Shown here: positions 1 to 13,754 of the stretch, in pieces
Layout of the letters: each line of letters starts with the position of its first letter
Position numbering within the stretch: position 1 is the stretch's first letter
DNA from: Bactericera cockerelli
Taxonomy: Eukaryota; Arthropoda; Insecta; Hemiptera; Triozidae
NCBI GenBank assembly: GCA_024516035.1
Contig: CM044961.1
Span: 16,109,756 to 16,173,755 of the forward strand
Direction of reading: 5' to 3'
DNA: 64,000 nt
Notes under the pieces: generated by a model
What the model was told of the DNA's origin: nothing
What the model saw: the letters and a program-made list of their open reading frames with translations, nothing else
The model's database searches: none
Position numbers and translations under genes: made by a program

Positions 1-310
1 TGCACACAGGGAAATCCAATATCTTGTGTATACAGGGTGAATTTCGCTGTTGGGTGGTAGAGTATGACTGTGGCTTAATTTTTCTTAATATACATGGGTA
101 TTAAGTAGCAATATTAATAATACTAATAAAACTCTTTAGTGGGAGGTAAGCACCAGGCGGGGTTAACGCTCAAAGCATTTTCTACCACCTAGCCCTCAGA
201 GTCTTATTATTTTGTGTTCATAAACTCAAATTAATGAGGAAAAATTCATACACTGGATGGTATTCGAACCAAAAAATCCCTACGCAACATTGAATAAATA
301 AAATTATTTT

Positions 311-400
311 ACATGTATATCAGAATTATTAAAACATACCTAGACAGCTGTTTCGAGCTTATTAAATTTTCTCTTCATATAAGTAGAACCACGGTGTAGA
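311..400 (-). repeat. degenerate hammerhead repeat copy
   Basis: On the minus strand the segment AATAAGCTCGAAACAGCTGT, followed by C and AGGTATG, matches the second half of the ribozyme units at 20361-20557. The 5' core (CTGATGAG) has mutated away, so this copy should be inactive. Confidence 0.55.
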
Positions 401-839
401 GATTGTGTTCCTCTTCAGACCAATCTATGGTTGAAACTTGGATTTCTTTTTATATAGTATTGAATTTATGTACCACCCTGTATAGGAGCTTTCACAACAT
501 GGCCTTGACCTGATGGAAGCTTTCTTGTAAAAACGTCCTCCCCCCGCTTTCTGGAATTTACGCTAGAAGGTGCAGTGATTTTCTTATTCCTTTTTTTTTC
601 TTTCCGCATGTTAGTAAATTTGCCGTTATCATAGGCTAGAAAAATCCTTTTACATAAATATGTATATCAAGTTGGTTTATGTAATATACACATGGGTTTA
701 ACCCGTTGATTACATAAAAAAAAAAATGTATTAGTTTACGACCGATCTATGGAGGGCAACTCGATAAATTGCCAAACACCTATGATTTTAAACAGCTCTT
801 GAGAGGGCAAACTCTCATAATGTAAACATATCATGTGTG

Positions 840-871
840 ATGTTGTATAGATTTGCAAATCTATACAACAT
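840..871. repeat. perfect 32-bp palindrome
   Basis: Two 16-base halves (ATGTTGTATAGATTTG and its exact complement) abut without a spacer. It could be a cruciform former or the remnant of a tiny inverted-repeat element; no other copy was seen. Confidence 0.8.
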
Positions 872-2794
872 TTATTTGCATCAGGTCAATATATTTACAT
901 AGCCATCAGTAAACAGTAAAGATTTCCAAGAAAAAAGGATTTTTTTTCCTATTACTTCGGAGAAATTTCTAATATTAGAAATCGGAAGTATTTTAATGTT
1001 AGTTAGTTTGATTTAAGTAAAGATATATTTTTTTCCATGTCCAAATTCCACTAGTGTCTTGGCTCCTAAATATCTTAACTCATAAAATTTGCGTTGCTCT
1101 GTAGCTCTTTTTGTGTTGTGTCTATTTTATTTATGGCTTGAAGTTTGAAAAGAAACAAACCAGATTTTCCAGCTGACACTGCTGACACGCATAGATGAGG
1201 TGATGTTGAATGAACAATGAAATGAACTCGGCATCACAAAGACTGAATGTCCCAACTTGGGAGTCACAAAGACAAATAGCCAGTGAAGACGAAAGCAAGA
1301 ACAAAGTGGACACTCCCAAACTCTGCGGAGGCGTACAGAGGAGGCGTCATCAAATGGAGGAGACATCAACACTGAGCACAATGGATGAGAAATAACACCG
1401 CGACCCTCAGGGAGAAATAATGGAAGAGAATGGCAAATAAAAATATAAAAACATATGAAAAAACCAAATTTGTTTAGAAAAACTAGTAGAAATAATAATA
1501 ATATTGTTTGAGATAGTGATGATACTGATGATAGTTGTAACAGCAGTTAGCTGGATGGAAATAGTATTCGCAATCTCACACAAAAGAGATTGACCCTGTT
1601 CTAAATCTCCCAAGATGCTTGCAAAAAAAAAACACTATTAGCCAACACCCAAACCAACGCATTGAATGATACGAGCTACAGTGTGTTTTGAAACTTGTAC
1701 AGACAAGCTACGTCACGGGTGTTTTCTCTTGACGTTTCACACCTTGGTAATCATGGTGTATGCCACATGCCACACGCTGTGAACTTCGTGTGACATGTCT
1801 CTCTGGGGGAGATTAGAAACTTATTATGTTGACTTTTCTCTTGAAAAATTATTCCTGTAAAAAAATAATTTCATAGGTGGCATGTACGATGATTTAACAA
1901 GTGATCATCCTTTTATTACCGTAGTGTTGCCTGAAAAATGTGTAGAAATACGTATGTGTCTTGAGGACTTGGGTCTTGATATTGGGATCAACGGTTGGCT
2001 TTGTTTGCATTTTGACTTCCTTATTACATTTATCAACTACCAGATAAAACTTGAATAGTAAAATTTAGAACAATGAATTTCTTTTCATGTTAAATATAAC
2101 CGTTTTCATTACACTATACCAGCTAAATTAGATAAGTTTGGTGTATTTTTTTAATTTCAGGTTCCAAATTTATATGTGCTTTATCTTTTTCTATATTTTA
2201 TATCCAATTAGGTGTACACGTAAAAAAAAAAAAAAAACAAAGATAATATTATTGTACATACAAGTTCAAATATGGTAATGGTAACGCTGCTCAAAGGCAC
2301 TTGTATTTACGGAAAGAGTCCATATAAACATGTAACAAATAACAAAAGTTAAAAAATAAAATACAATACAAATTTAGAAAATTTACCTTTGAAAATTCAA
2401 AATATGGGTGGTAAAATATATAACAAGATACAAAGTAAAATACAAAATTGTACATTTAAATATCAGAAAAAAGTTCAAAGTAAAAATACTAAACAAAAAT
2501 TAGCCATTATATGATTCAAAATTAGGGTGATAAAATATGACAAGAAAGTCATAATCAGAATATAAATGTATATTTGGAACAAAATAGTATCGAACAAAAC
2601 ATGACTCGTGTTAGAAACATAAAGAATACAGAAATTATCACAGTTGATTTGCTTGTCTCGTTATCCTGTTAATAGGAGTATAGAACATAATAAAATTATA
2701 GTTAGTCCTACAGAAGTTAACAAAGTAGGTGTCAGAAGTTAACATAATAAATATGATAAATAATGTTCTTATAATGACAATTTTCGTTTTACAG

Positions 2795-5700
2795 ACAAGT
2801 TTCGACGATGATCTTCCGCGGCGCGGCTCACCACATCGTGCTGACCTTCGCTCGCATCTAGACGACCTCGCCCGACGTCACCCGGACATTGCCGATCAGT
2901 TACGAGGCTTCCCGACCTCCGGTGAACCGAACTACACGAGCGGCAGTGCCGACAGGACAGCCACAGAGGCAGGAGCTCCTGAGCAGAGACAGGATCAGGA
3001 CAGCTCAAGCCAGACACAGGGATCTCAGGACGGCGCGGGGTTCAAGGAAGACAGTAAAATTGGTGAGTCAATGTTATTCCTTCATTAGCACGTATGAAAC
3101 GGCGTGCCCACCAGTGGGTCACGTTTTTTTTCTCAATTTCCCTTGTAACGTGACCCACCGGTGGGCACAGAATGCTATTATTAATATATTTTTGTACTCG
3201 CCCGTCCCAATTTTTTTGTTGTTGTTGTCATATTTGGAACACATACCCTAATTTGAAGCCGTCCCAGCGTACAAACTATAGAAAATAGGACCCGTCTCAT
3301 ACGTGTTAGAGAGTTCCTATTTGGGTCAGAATTCAGTGGGAAACCAGGAGATACTTGAACTTTTTCTAAAAGATTTTAGGAAAAGTTCACTATTGATTTC
3401 ATGGTGTTGTTTTAATGAGAAAAAGTAAAAACCAACTTGAACTTTTAAATCCAATTTTCTTTGTTATTTGACCACATCTTGTGAGGAAAAATCAGTAGTT
3501 TGTATGGATTGATGGCATTAGTATCAGCAAACAATGTCTTAACTAAGTTAATGAAATGATAAGTCTAGCAATGATGTGTTGTCTGCATGAGTTGTGAAAT
3601 CAGTGAAATAACTCAAAAAGAACTCCTTACATACTAATTTAGAAAAACCCGGTTGTATTTTTTTAATAATATTTTTTAATAAATATATAATTTATATTTA
3701 ATCAACAGACTGACATCATTATGAAGAAGAAATAATGGTATACATATTAACAGTAGATCACTGGTAATCCAGCTCCATCTTCATAAGGTAGACCTCCTTA
3801 CAGTTTTTCTAGTACCTCTGAGTCTAAGAGAGACAGCCCGAATGATCGATAATATTGTTCTTGGGTCCTTATCCATACTAGAATATTGGAAAAAGTTTTA
3901 TCCCATTTTGCGCTTCAGACATTAGCCATTCTTTTCAGATAATTGTCGTATTCAGTATGCATTACAGCCCGGTTGTACTTTATTAACATGAATCTTCTCT
4001 CTCTCTCTCTCTCTCTGTTAGGGAACCTTCAAAATCATGGCCTGAGGAACACCGTGCCTCTGGTTGACCCGTCTCGATCCTCCACCACTAGTCATCAGTC
4101 CGCCGCCCACCCGCACTCCACAATGAACTCACAGCAGGACGCCCAGGGCTCCCGCTCCCCGAGGGCACAGTCCGCCCCGCCCACATCGGCTGACGAGTCC
4201 TCCGGCGGTCAGCCTCGGTTCGTGTCGAAGATCGAGATCCAGCCGAATGGGACGCAGACAGCGTCTGGGGGACCTGCGGCGCCGCAGGAGACAGGCGGCG
4301 ACAGCTATGCGGCCGAGTCGGCGCCACCGCAGAGCCAGAGTGAGAATCATGCGCCACCGCCGCCACCACAGCACCATGGTGAGTGGTTCCCCCCCGGGCA
4401 GGGGGTTGTGGGTTCGAAGCTTGGGAAGTGACGGATTTTCTTACCACCCAAGCAAGGAAGGATTTTTTTTTTTTTTTTCTAGAGTTAAATTTTTTTTTAA
4501 TTTCAATTTTTTTTTTTTGAAGGAAAGCAATTACCATGAGTTTTATCATTTCGAAAGTTATCATATTTGTGTTAATCACTTTCGTGATATCACAAATACT
4601 CAAACTCGCTTTACTAAATCTACGCTGAAACCGGCACTTGAACCTCCGACCTCCAGGTTACAAGTCCGTCGCCTTATCGATCAAGCTACTGAGGTCGGTT
4701 CATTTCGAAATTTACTGGAGTTAATCAAGTTCAGGCGAAAGTTCATTGGAGTTAATGAAGCAACATCAAGCAAGGTCAGGACCTGTTGGTTGACCACTCA
4801 AATTTTAACCCTTATGATACTGGCTATTCCTGACCTTTTGGAGGCTTGATGACGTTCAGCTAGCCGGTTGGTAAGTTTCCCAGATTTGAAGAGTAAAAGG
4901 CCCGTCTCGTATCATCTTCTATCTTAGGTCACAAAACATCTTAGTTCATAAAAAACTTGCTCTCTTGAAGGCATGCTGACAATAATTTACACTCGTGTTT
5001 CCAGGGCAACCTCACAACAACTACACCAATCAGCAACAGCAGGACACTTCCAAAGCTCACGTGAAGCAGCCCAATGTCAGACATATCCCCATATTTGTGG
5101 AGGGTGAGTAGAGACATTCGGCAGAGAGATACAGTTTTATTATAAAACGTTGCTGCCCACATATCTGAAGGTTGCTTAAAAACACAGCATATTAATCAAT
5201 ACATTAGAGAACATCTTTTTTTATATACATATTTTCTTATTCTTTCTTACTGAATTTTCTATTTTCTTTCTTCAAGAGCTGGAATAGATATGAAAATTTA
5301 CTATTTTAACACTGTCACAAATATTAGTTTGTGACAGTATTTTTAGTAAATTCTTTAAGTACAAGTGAATACTTGAGTCTGGCTGGGGACTATAAACAGG
5401 GAGTAGACCAGCATTGACTTGGTTCTTGGGGCCCTTGTCAATTATTAGCCTCCTTGTAAAGACAGTGGTACAAGTGCTGAGTCATTCCTCCACTGTCTGG
5501 CTACCATCGTTCACGATGACGCCACCCTATGATGATGATGATGAATACTTGAGTTAAGATTTATTATTTAAATCTACACTTTATTTCTGTTTTAAACATA
5601 AACAAAGGAATCAATGGGAATGATACATATTCCATAAATTAATTAATCAACTGTCATTGTATTTTTTATATAATTTATTAAAGACATTCCGACAAAAAAA

Positions 5701-8700
5701 CAGAAAGTTGTCTAGCAATTGTGTCGAGCAGAACAGTTATTATTGATTTGTAGTCTATACTCAAAATTGTTTTTTTTTTTTTTTTTTTTTTTTTTTCATT
5801 CGGGAGCGATCGTGCATGATCCATTTATACATAGAATCGAACTAACTGGACAAACTGTTCAGTACATTTAAAACACAATCTCTCATTTACCTACACGCCC
5901 CGACAACTAACCCCCCCCCCTTTCCCCCCTCGCAGGTCGCGATGCGCCCATTGTGAACCGAGACCACGAGCCCCCCTCCTCTTTCCACCACCAGGAGGCG
6001 CCCCCCGCCCATCACCCCCGCTACAGGGAGCCCATATTCGAGCCTGTGTTCTCCGCCGCTAACAATGTCCCGGTCGACAGACCCTTCGGTAAGTGATGAG
6101 TAAAGCCCGGATTTTATGCAGCCAAAAATGTCCAAAATATGCAATTACATATGGTTCAAAACCAAGTAGTATGCACAAATCTTTGGGTTGGGTGGAAGAG
6201 ATTGAATAAGGCAATAACCCCGCCCTTTGGTTAGGACATATATGTATATATTTATTTATTTTTTCTTTATTTTCTTCTTCTATTCTATTGTATTTTAATT
6301 TGTAATTATTTGTATTGTTTATAATATGTCCTATTAATAAAGTGTAAATAAATAAAATAAAATAAATAAATCTTATAAAATATGCATAGAATACAATACA
6401 ATATTCAGAAATAGTATATGAAATAAGTGCAAATATTTTATACTTAAGGAAAATGGTAATTTTCTATCAAGACACTGATCAAGGGTTGGGTGAAAGAGAT
6501 TGCCACAGGCAATAACCCCCGCCTTTTAGGTAGGACATTAGCTTCATTCTCCTTTTTGTTCTTGTTTCTTTGTTCAATCTATTTATTTTTTCTTTATAAT
6601 TTCATTGTAATTTACTGTATATATTTTTGTCTTACCTAATACAGCATACTATAATAATCTTTTCCCAGTTAAACGGCCCTCAGTTAGGTCAGAGTTCATA
6701 TCAATACTTAGCAGTAATCTTAAAATATAAATGAGAAATATGGACGGACTTTGTATTCCGAATTGTTTGGGCGAAATGGTTAGAGGTAGCAAAAAAATGA
6801 TGAGAGATGATCCCACGTAAAATTGCCTTAAATGATAATCTAACAAATGACCTTCTATTAAAGTATTGAATTATAACAATAAAAAAAATGATGGGGAGAA
6901 ATGCAGTTTTTTCTAGCAGACACAGTAAAATCTTAGACTAAGGGACACCTAAAATATCATGAACGTTACTTACATAACTGGCAATTTTGAGTCTCCACAT
7001 TAGTTTTAAAAGACAATTTACTATTGTAATTTATAAAAAAAAAATTGTTTCCTATGTGATCAAATAGATTTTAGTCATATATCCCTATTATTTTCACATT
7101 TATCAAAGGAGAAAGGTTGCGGACTTGATATGCCCAAGATAAATGAAAATGACCCGTATATATTTTTGTCTTACCTAATACCGCATACTATAATAATCTT
7201 TTCCCAGTTAAACGGCCCTCAGTCAGGTCAGAGTTCATATTAATACTTAAAAGTAATCTTAAAATATAAATGAGAAATATGGACGGACTTTGTATGTATC
7301 TTGGAATTCTTGTGTGTCCGAATTGTTTGGGCGAAATGGTTAGAGGTAGCAAAAAAATGATGAGAGATAATCCCACGTAAAATTGCCTTAAATGATAATC
7401 TAACAAATGACCTTCTATTAAAGTATTGAATTATAACAATAAAAAATCTCTTCTCATTAAGTCTCGAAATAATTTGGAGATAGAAAACACTTGGCTTTTT
7501 TTGTTTTACTTAATTATTTATTTTCAGATGGCCATTTCGCCAGTTACGGCATCGTCAGTGAACTAAAGACTAAATTTAAAACTAATCTTAGAGGTAACTT
7601 ACGAGCTAACTATAATAAAATAAGGAGTTGTAAAGTCGGCAAACTGTACAGGATAATTTCCTCCATTGTCTCTTTGTTTTTACTTCTAACGGTCTGAATT
7701 TAATAACACATAACCTTTTTTTTGTGTTTATATGACTTGAGCTGTACTTTCGTTCACAGAACCCTTTATTGGACAGCATCTTGCATTGGTTTCGGTACGT
7801 AGATGACATATTTGTGATTTTTGTAGGTTCTTGGAGGCAAGTAGAAAATTTACTTGGACTCATTAACCTAGCTCATCCAAATATTAAGTTTACCCTAGAA
7901 AAAGAATTGAATGGAACATTGAATTTCCTGGATCTAGGAGTGACCAGACATGAAAATAAGATTTTGTTTAGTATCTATAGGAAGGAAACTTTTACAGATT
8001 GCGTAATAAATAATAAATCGAATCATCCTATAAATATAAAATATGCTGCATTTCACTCTATGATACATAGACTAGTTTCGGTACCGTTAACATTAGAAAA
8101 TTACCTAAATGAATTAGGCATAATTCACAACATAGCAAAGAACAATGGGTACAAGCAAGCCGTTATAAATTCTATCTTGCATAAAAAACTAAAAAAACAG
8201 AAACGTGAAATCATTTATGCCCAAGTTCCTAAAGAGCCTGATTCAAGCTGGAGAAAAATACGGTACCTAAACGAAGATTGCTCAAAAATTGGTAACGAAT
8301 TAAGGAGAGTGGGTATACAACCAGCGTATTATAATGATAATACGACTGGGAAATTTCTCATCAATAATAAAACAAATATAGGCATAGAGAAAAAGAGCGG
8401 CATATATTGTATTAAGTGTGCAGATTGTGATGCCAGCTACATAGGTATGACTATGAGATCCATAGAGAAACGTGTCTCTGAGCACCTGAGAGGTCCTGAC
8501 TCCCACGTGCATAAGCACATGGCTGATACGGGACATACTTTCAATATGGATAACGTATCATTACTCCATAGTGGAAATAAATGGAAGAAGTTGTGTTGCC
8601 TAGAAATGCTTTATATAAAAGAAGCTGTAGAAATTAAAGAACACAATATGCTAAACGGGCAACTCAATCCTGCATTTTATTCTCCACTTATGGACCTAAA

Positions 8701-11700
8701 AAGCTGGATACAATCCGATGACACCTAAACTGTTGACTTTCTTCTCAAACCAAATCATAGAACCTAACTACTTTTTAGATTATTAGATTAATAGTTTTAA
8801 TTTTAAGTCAATAGAGTATGAAGCAAAATCGTTGATTAATAATAAACTTTAATATTTTGTCTTAATATACATCCAGATTTTGCCTTCTCACTTAGAATCT
8901 AGTATATACTTTTATATTTATTTTTCTCGAGTTGTGATTTTTTTTTTTTTTTTTTTTTTTTCCTTCTTTTAAACTGACCTTATCAATCGAATTATTATAG
9001 CCTTCAACAATTTCGAACCGACAACCCATGGACTAAGATGTATACCAGTATTTCGTTTTTTTTTTCTGTGGAGGGTCTGTGGGAAGGTCATAGTTGTTAA
9101 TACATAATAAAGGTTCAAATTTGGTTTAGCTTTAAAAGTGCGCAGATCTCTTGTATTTTATGGCTTTATTATCAAAGGGGCATACGACCTACCTACCACG
9201 CTCCAAAGGCAATGTACAGCTCAAGTCATATAAACACAAAAAAAAGGTTATGTGTTATTAAATTCAGACGGTTAGAAGTAAAAACAAAGAGACAATGGAG
9301 GAAATTATCCTGTACAGTTTGCCGACTTTACAACTCCTTATTTTATTATAGTTAGCTCGTAAGTTACCTCTAAGATTAGTTTTAAATTTAGTCTTTAGTT
9401 CACTGACGATGCCGTAACTGGCGAAATGGCCATCTGAAAATAAATAATTAAGTAAAACAAAAAAGCCAAGTGTTTTCTATCTCCAAATTATTTCGATGTT
9501 TATTTGTTTTACCAAGAGTTGTGTATAACTATAAGTTTTTCCCAAGAACTTATAAATTTCAATCTCATTAAGTATTGAATAATAATAATAAGTAATCTCT
9601 TCCCATTGCCAGGCGGAGCACACCATACCCCGGGAGGTGTAGGGTTCGACATACCCATTCAGACTGAGAGGGGGGGCTTCCGGCCCAACCAGTTCGGAGG
9701 CTCCGGCTTTTCCAAACCCCAGCAGCCGCAGAGACCCGCCCCCAGTGAAAAGGTGAGACCCGAGACTTGAGTGAGAAGTGGAACTAATGCTCTTATGTAT
9801 AACTAGCGGGCTGTCGTCCGCTTTGCGGGCCGAGGCATGGCCGTAAAGCAAAAAATCCTTTGTCGCCAATGGCAGGTGTTGTAGTGGGAATTTCGAAAAA
9901 TCCCGTCTTATTGCACATCTAGACTATAAGACAAAGCTACCTACCAAATTTCAGCTTCCTAGGACTTACCTGTTCGGAGAAACAGTGATGAATCAGTCAC
10001 TCAGTCAGTGAGTGTAACTCTCTTTTATAAGTATAGACTATCCAGTACTGACAAACATACGTGAAGTATATAGAAAAAAAAGAATACACATCAGAAGCAA
10101 ATTAGATGTTCATTTAGTACTATACATACTGCAGCCAATGTACTATATAGAAGTCAAATGGTTAAACGAACAAGAGGTGGAATTATTAGACTTTTATCTT
10201 GGTGGTGTAAAGTTCGGTGAAATAGTTTATCTGTAAAATAAAAATGACCATCTTAAAAGGCCTCTTAGGTTACAAAGTTTCGATTTTGTGTATTGTATTG
10301 ATTGGGAATAGTTGTTTCGTTATCCTGTGTTCTCTCTTGGTTATTGTTTGAATACCAGAAATGAGTGAGGTATCTCTAATATCAATTTATAGTCTACATA
10401 GATTTTTAAAGCCTTTAAGGTCATATCGAGAAGTGGGTCTAACCATCCATTCGCTAAAAAAATTAACAGGGCGCTTCCCACATTAACCTCACCCAGCCTG
10501 GTCTGGACCAAGAATAGCCAGCATCACGTAGCCTTGAATTTGAATGGTCACTAATTCAAGTTCTAACCTTGCTGTGCGTTGCTTATCACGAGCGACAGAA
10601 CGACGACTAGTTTATTCCCTAGACAGTGTCAATAATTTGTTATTTTTTACCTGTCTAAACTCAATACAATACTCTGTCTATCCTGCAAGAATGAGACTAA
10701 AACTAAATGAGTCCCTTTACCAAAAGAGTCTTTACCATTTACTAGACCAAAAGTGTTCTTTTACTCTCACAGTCTGAACAAAGTCTCCTTACTTTTTAAA
10801 AATTACCTGAGAGGTGTTGAAGGTATTGTTTTATTTTTTTGGTGTAAGATACAATTTATAATTAGAAACAAAAAGCTTTGTTTAATACACAAAAAAGAGA
10901 TTATTATAGTTGAACCTGGATACTAGAGAATAATTTCCAAGTCCAATTTACCTCTCCTCTATGAAACAACCTCTTCATACGAGACCCTTGAATATAAAAG
11001 ATTCTCTTATACCAAGGTTCGTTATAAGTTATCATGCTTATGTTCAACACTTTCGTGATATCACAACTACTCAAACTCTTTACTTAACTCTTTGACTGCC
11101 ATGGCACAACTCCAGTTGTGCCAGTACACTTTCTCACCCGGCCATGGCACAACTCGAGTTGTGCTGAAAATGCAATATTTAGGTCGATGTCGCAACTAGA
11201 GTTGTGTCACTACAGATTTCTTTTAAGTATATCCAGAAAGCTTGTGTCTTGAGGATTCCAGAACTGTTTTTAAATCTATTTTGTCAAATACCATAAGTTG
11301 TGCCATGGCCTGTGAGGAAGCAAATTTACAAAAGACACCCCCAGGGCCACGGCACAACTCGAGTTGTGTCAGACTAGATTACATTTGGTCTGTGTTGAAG
11401 TGTAAACATATTTGGCTTGGCCGGGTAGGAAACATGTCAAGATTAGCTCTGGCAGTCAAAGAGTTAATCTACGCTGAAACCGGGACTTGAACCACCGACC
11501 TCCAGGTTACAAGTCGGCCGCCTTATCGATCAAGCTACTGGGGCTACCTACCCACATTATATTTCTCACCATAATCATCCACGCGTCTCCCCAGGTGCAC
11601 CGCGTGTTCACTCAGCAGACGGAGGCCCCCCATGCCCATCCCGCGCGTGCGCAGCAGGCCCCCCACGCACACCCCCCTCACCACGCTGACGTGCCGGACA

Positions 11701-13652
11701 GTGCTCACCCCACCCCCGCCTCCGCCCCCGCGGCGGCCCCCTCCCCCCCGCCCAAGAAGATGTCCCGCCCCAAGACCCCCCTGGAGGTGATTCAGGAGGT
11801 GCAGGCGGAGGTGGACAAGCTCAAGGCGGAGATAGACAAGTACACTGGTGAGTCATAGGAAATTATTGGACAAGCTCAAGGCGAAGATAGACAAGTACAC
11901 TGGTGAGTCATAGGAAATTATTGGACAAGCTCAAGGCGAAGATAGACAAGTACACTGGTGAGTCATAGGAAATTATTGGACAAGCTCAAGGCGGAGATAG
12001 ACAAGTACACTGGTGAGTCATAGGAAATTATTGGACAAGCTCAAGGCGGAGATAGACAAGTACACTGGTGAGTCATAGGAAATTATTGGACAAGCTCAAG
12101 GCGAAGATAGACAAGTACACTGGTGAGTCATAGGAAATTATTGGACAAGCTCAAGGCGGAGATAGACAAGTACACTGGTGAGTCATAGGAAATTATTGGA
12201 CAAGCTCAAGGCGGAGATAGACAAGTACACTGGTGAGTCATAGTTAATTATATATCTGTCTGTCGCGGTAGCTCAGTTGTTGTTGTTGTAGTAGCCAGCT
12301 TGGCTACAGCTGGAGGGTTGAGTGATGGTCTCCAGCCAACTTTATTTCAAAGTTGGCACGTCCTGAACCACATATTTCTATGTGCGATCAACCATCATGA
12401 GGACATAGACTTTTCTTTATAAGCCATTAAACCCTTGGGAAACTGCTAGCTAGCCTGGCTTGTAAGGGTTGGCTAGTCTGTTCTCTGTTTATAGTCCTCT
12501 AGCGAGACACTGGTCTTCTCCCTGTTTAACGTCCCCCAGCTCAGTCGTCAAGGCGTCTGGACTGGTAACCCAGTGGTCGCGGATTCAAAATCTAGCCGGG
12601 ACATGACGAGTTATCCTCCAATTTAGCATCTGTCTAAATCTCTAAATAATAATACGTCTTGGGTTCAGTGCTAGAATAATGGGACTCATTAGTCCTAATC
12701 AGGCAGTGTAAATATGGCGATATTATTATTATATCTTAATATTCATGCACTCACTTTTTGTAGCATATTTTTTGTCGTGAGATTTTTATCCAAACCATAT
12801 TAAAAGTTAATCTATATCTATAAAAGAAAGCTGTCTGTATGTGTGTATGTATGTGTGTATGTATGTATGTATGTATGTTCTTTATACAAATCCACACCGT
12901 TTGACCGAGAAACCTGAAATTTTGCACATAGGTCCGCTTGGATCAGGAAATTCTTCTAGGCTAGATTATATCTCCCTGAGGTTAAGCTACAATGAGTAAG
13001 GAATAAAAATGGATGGGTGACGCAAAAAAAATGCACGTTTTTTGACATAAATGACATTTTTTCTCGAAATTTGTCGCGACGACCTATCAACTCAAAGCGA
13101 GAAAGTTTTAGGCAAGGGCTTGAGCTTTCAATTGACATATCGATCGCGAATTTCTGATGAGCCGTTCTTGAGCTACGCCGGGTAAGGTAAAAAAATGGAT
13201 GGGTAACATGTAAAATATTCACGTTTTTTGACCTAAATGACATTTTTTCTCGAAATTTGAAGTGACGACCTATCAACTCAGAGCGAGAAAGTTTTAGGCA
13301 AGGGTTTAGGCTTTCATTTGACATATTGATCGCGAAATTCTGATGAGCCATTCTTGAGCTACGCCGGGGAAGGCCAGAAAATAGATGGGCGACAAAAAAT
13401 ATTCAGGTTTTTTTTCAAACCTAAATGACATTTGTGTGTGTGTGTGTGTGGTGTGTTGTGTGTGTGGTGTGTGGTGTGGTGTATGTGTGTGTTGTGTTGG
13501 TGTGTGTATGTGTGTGTGTGTGTGTGTGTGGTGTGTGTGTGTGTAGTGTGTGTGGTGTGTGGTGTGTGTGTGTGTGGTGTGTGTGTGGTGTGTGTGTGTG
13601 GTGTGTGTGTGGTGTGTGTGGGTGTGTGTGTGTGGTGTGTGTGTGTGGTGTG

Positions 13653-13683
<31 letters not shown>

Positions 13684-13703
13684 TGTGTTGGTGTGTGTGT
13701 GGT

Positions 13704-13754
<51 letters not shown>

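Larger units (their letters stand above)
1..2794. other. starvin upstream intron or flank
   Basis: No exon recognised. It contains a tRNA-type SINE (about 115-296, minus), a decayed hammerhead repeat (about 311-400), a perfect 32-bp palindrome (840-871), a 40-bp mini-palindrome (about 953-993) and AT-rich sequence. Short ORFs here have no recognisable product. Confidence 0.6.
7464..9496 (+). mobile_element. Penelope-like retroelement with inverted arms
   Basis: Arms of about 284 bp (7464-7747 and 9214-9496) are near-perfect inverted copies of each other and enclose a Penelope-type ORF. Such inverted pseudo-LTRs are a known arrangement of Penelope-like elements. Each arm carries a hammerhead-like core (see 9397-9447). 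The element lies in a starvin intron, in sense orientation for the ORF. It is 5' truncated: most of the reverse transcriptase is missing. Confidence 0.85.

Noticed and set aside
13150..13190. CTGATGAGCCGTTC as a hammerhead core
   Set aside because: No GAAA and no closing stem follow; it is part of the Helitron body repeat.
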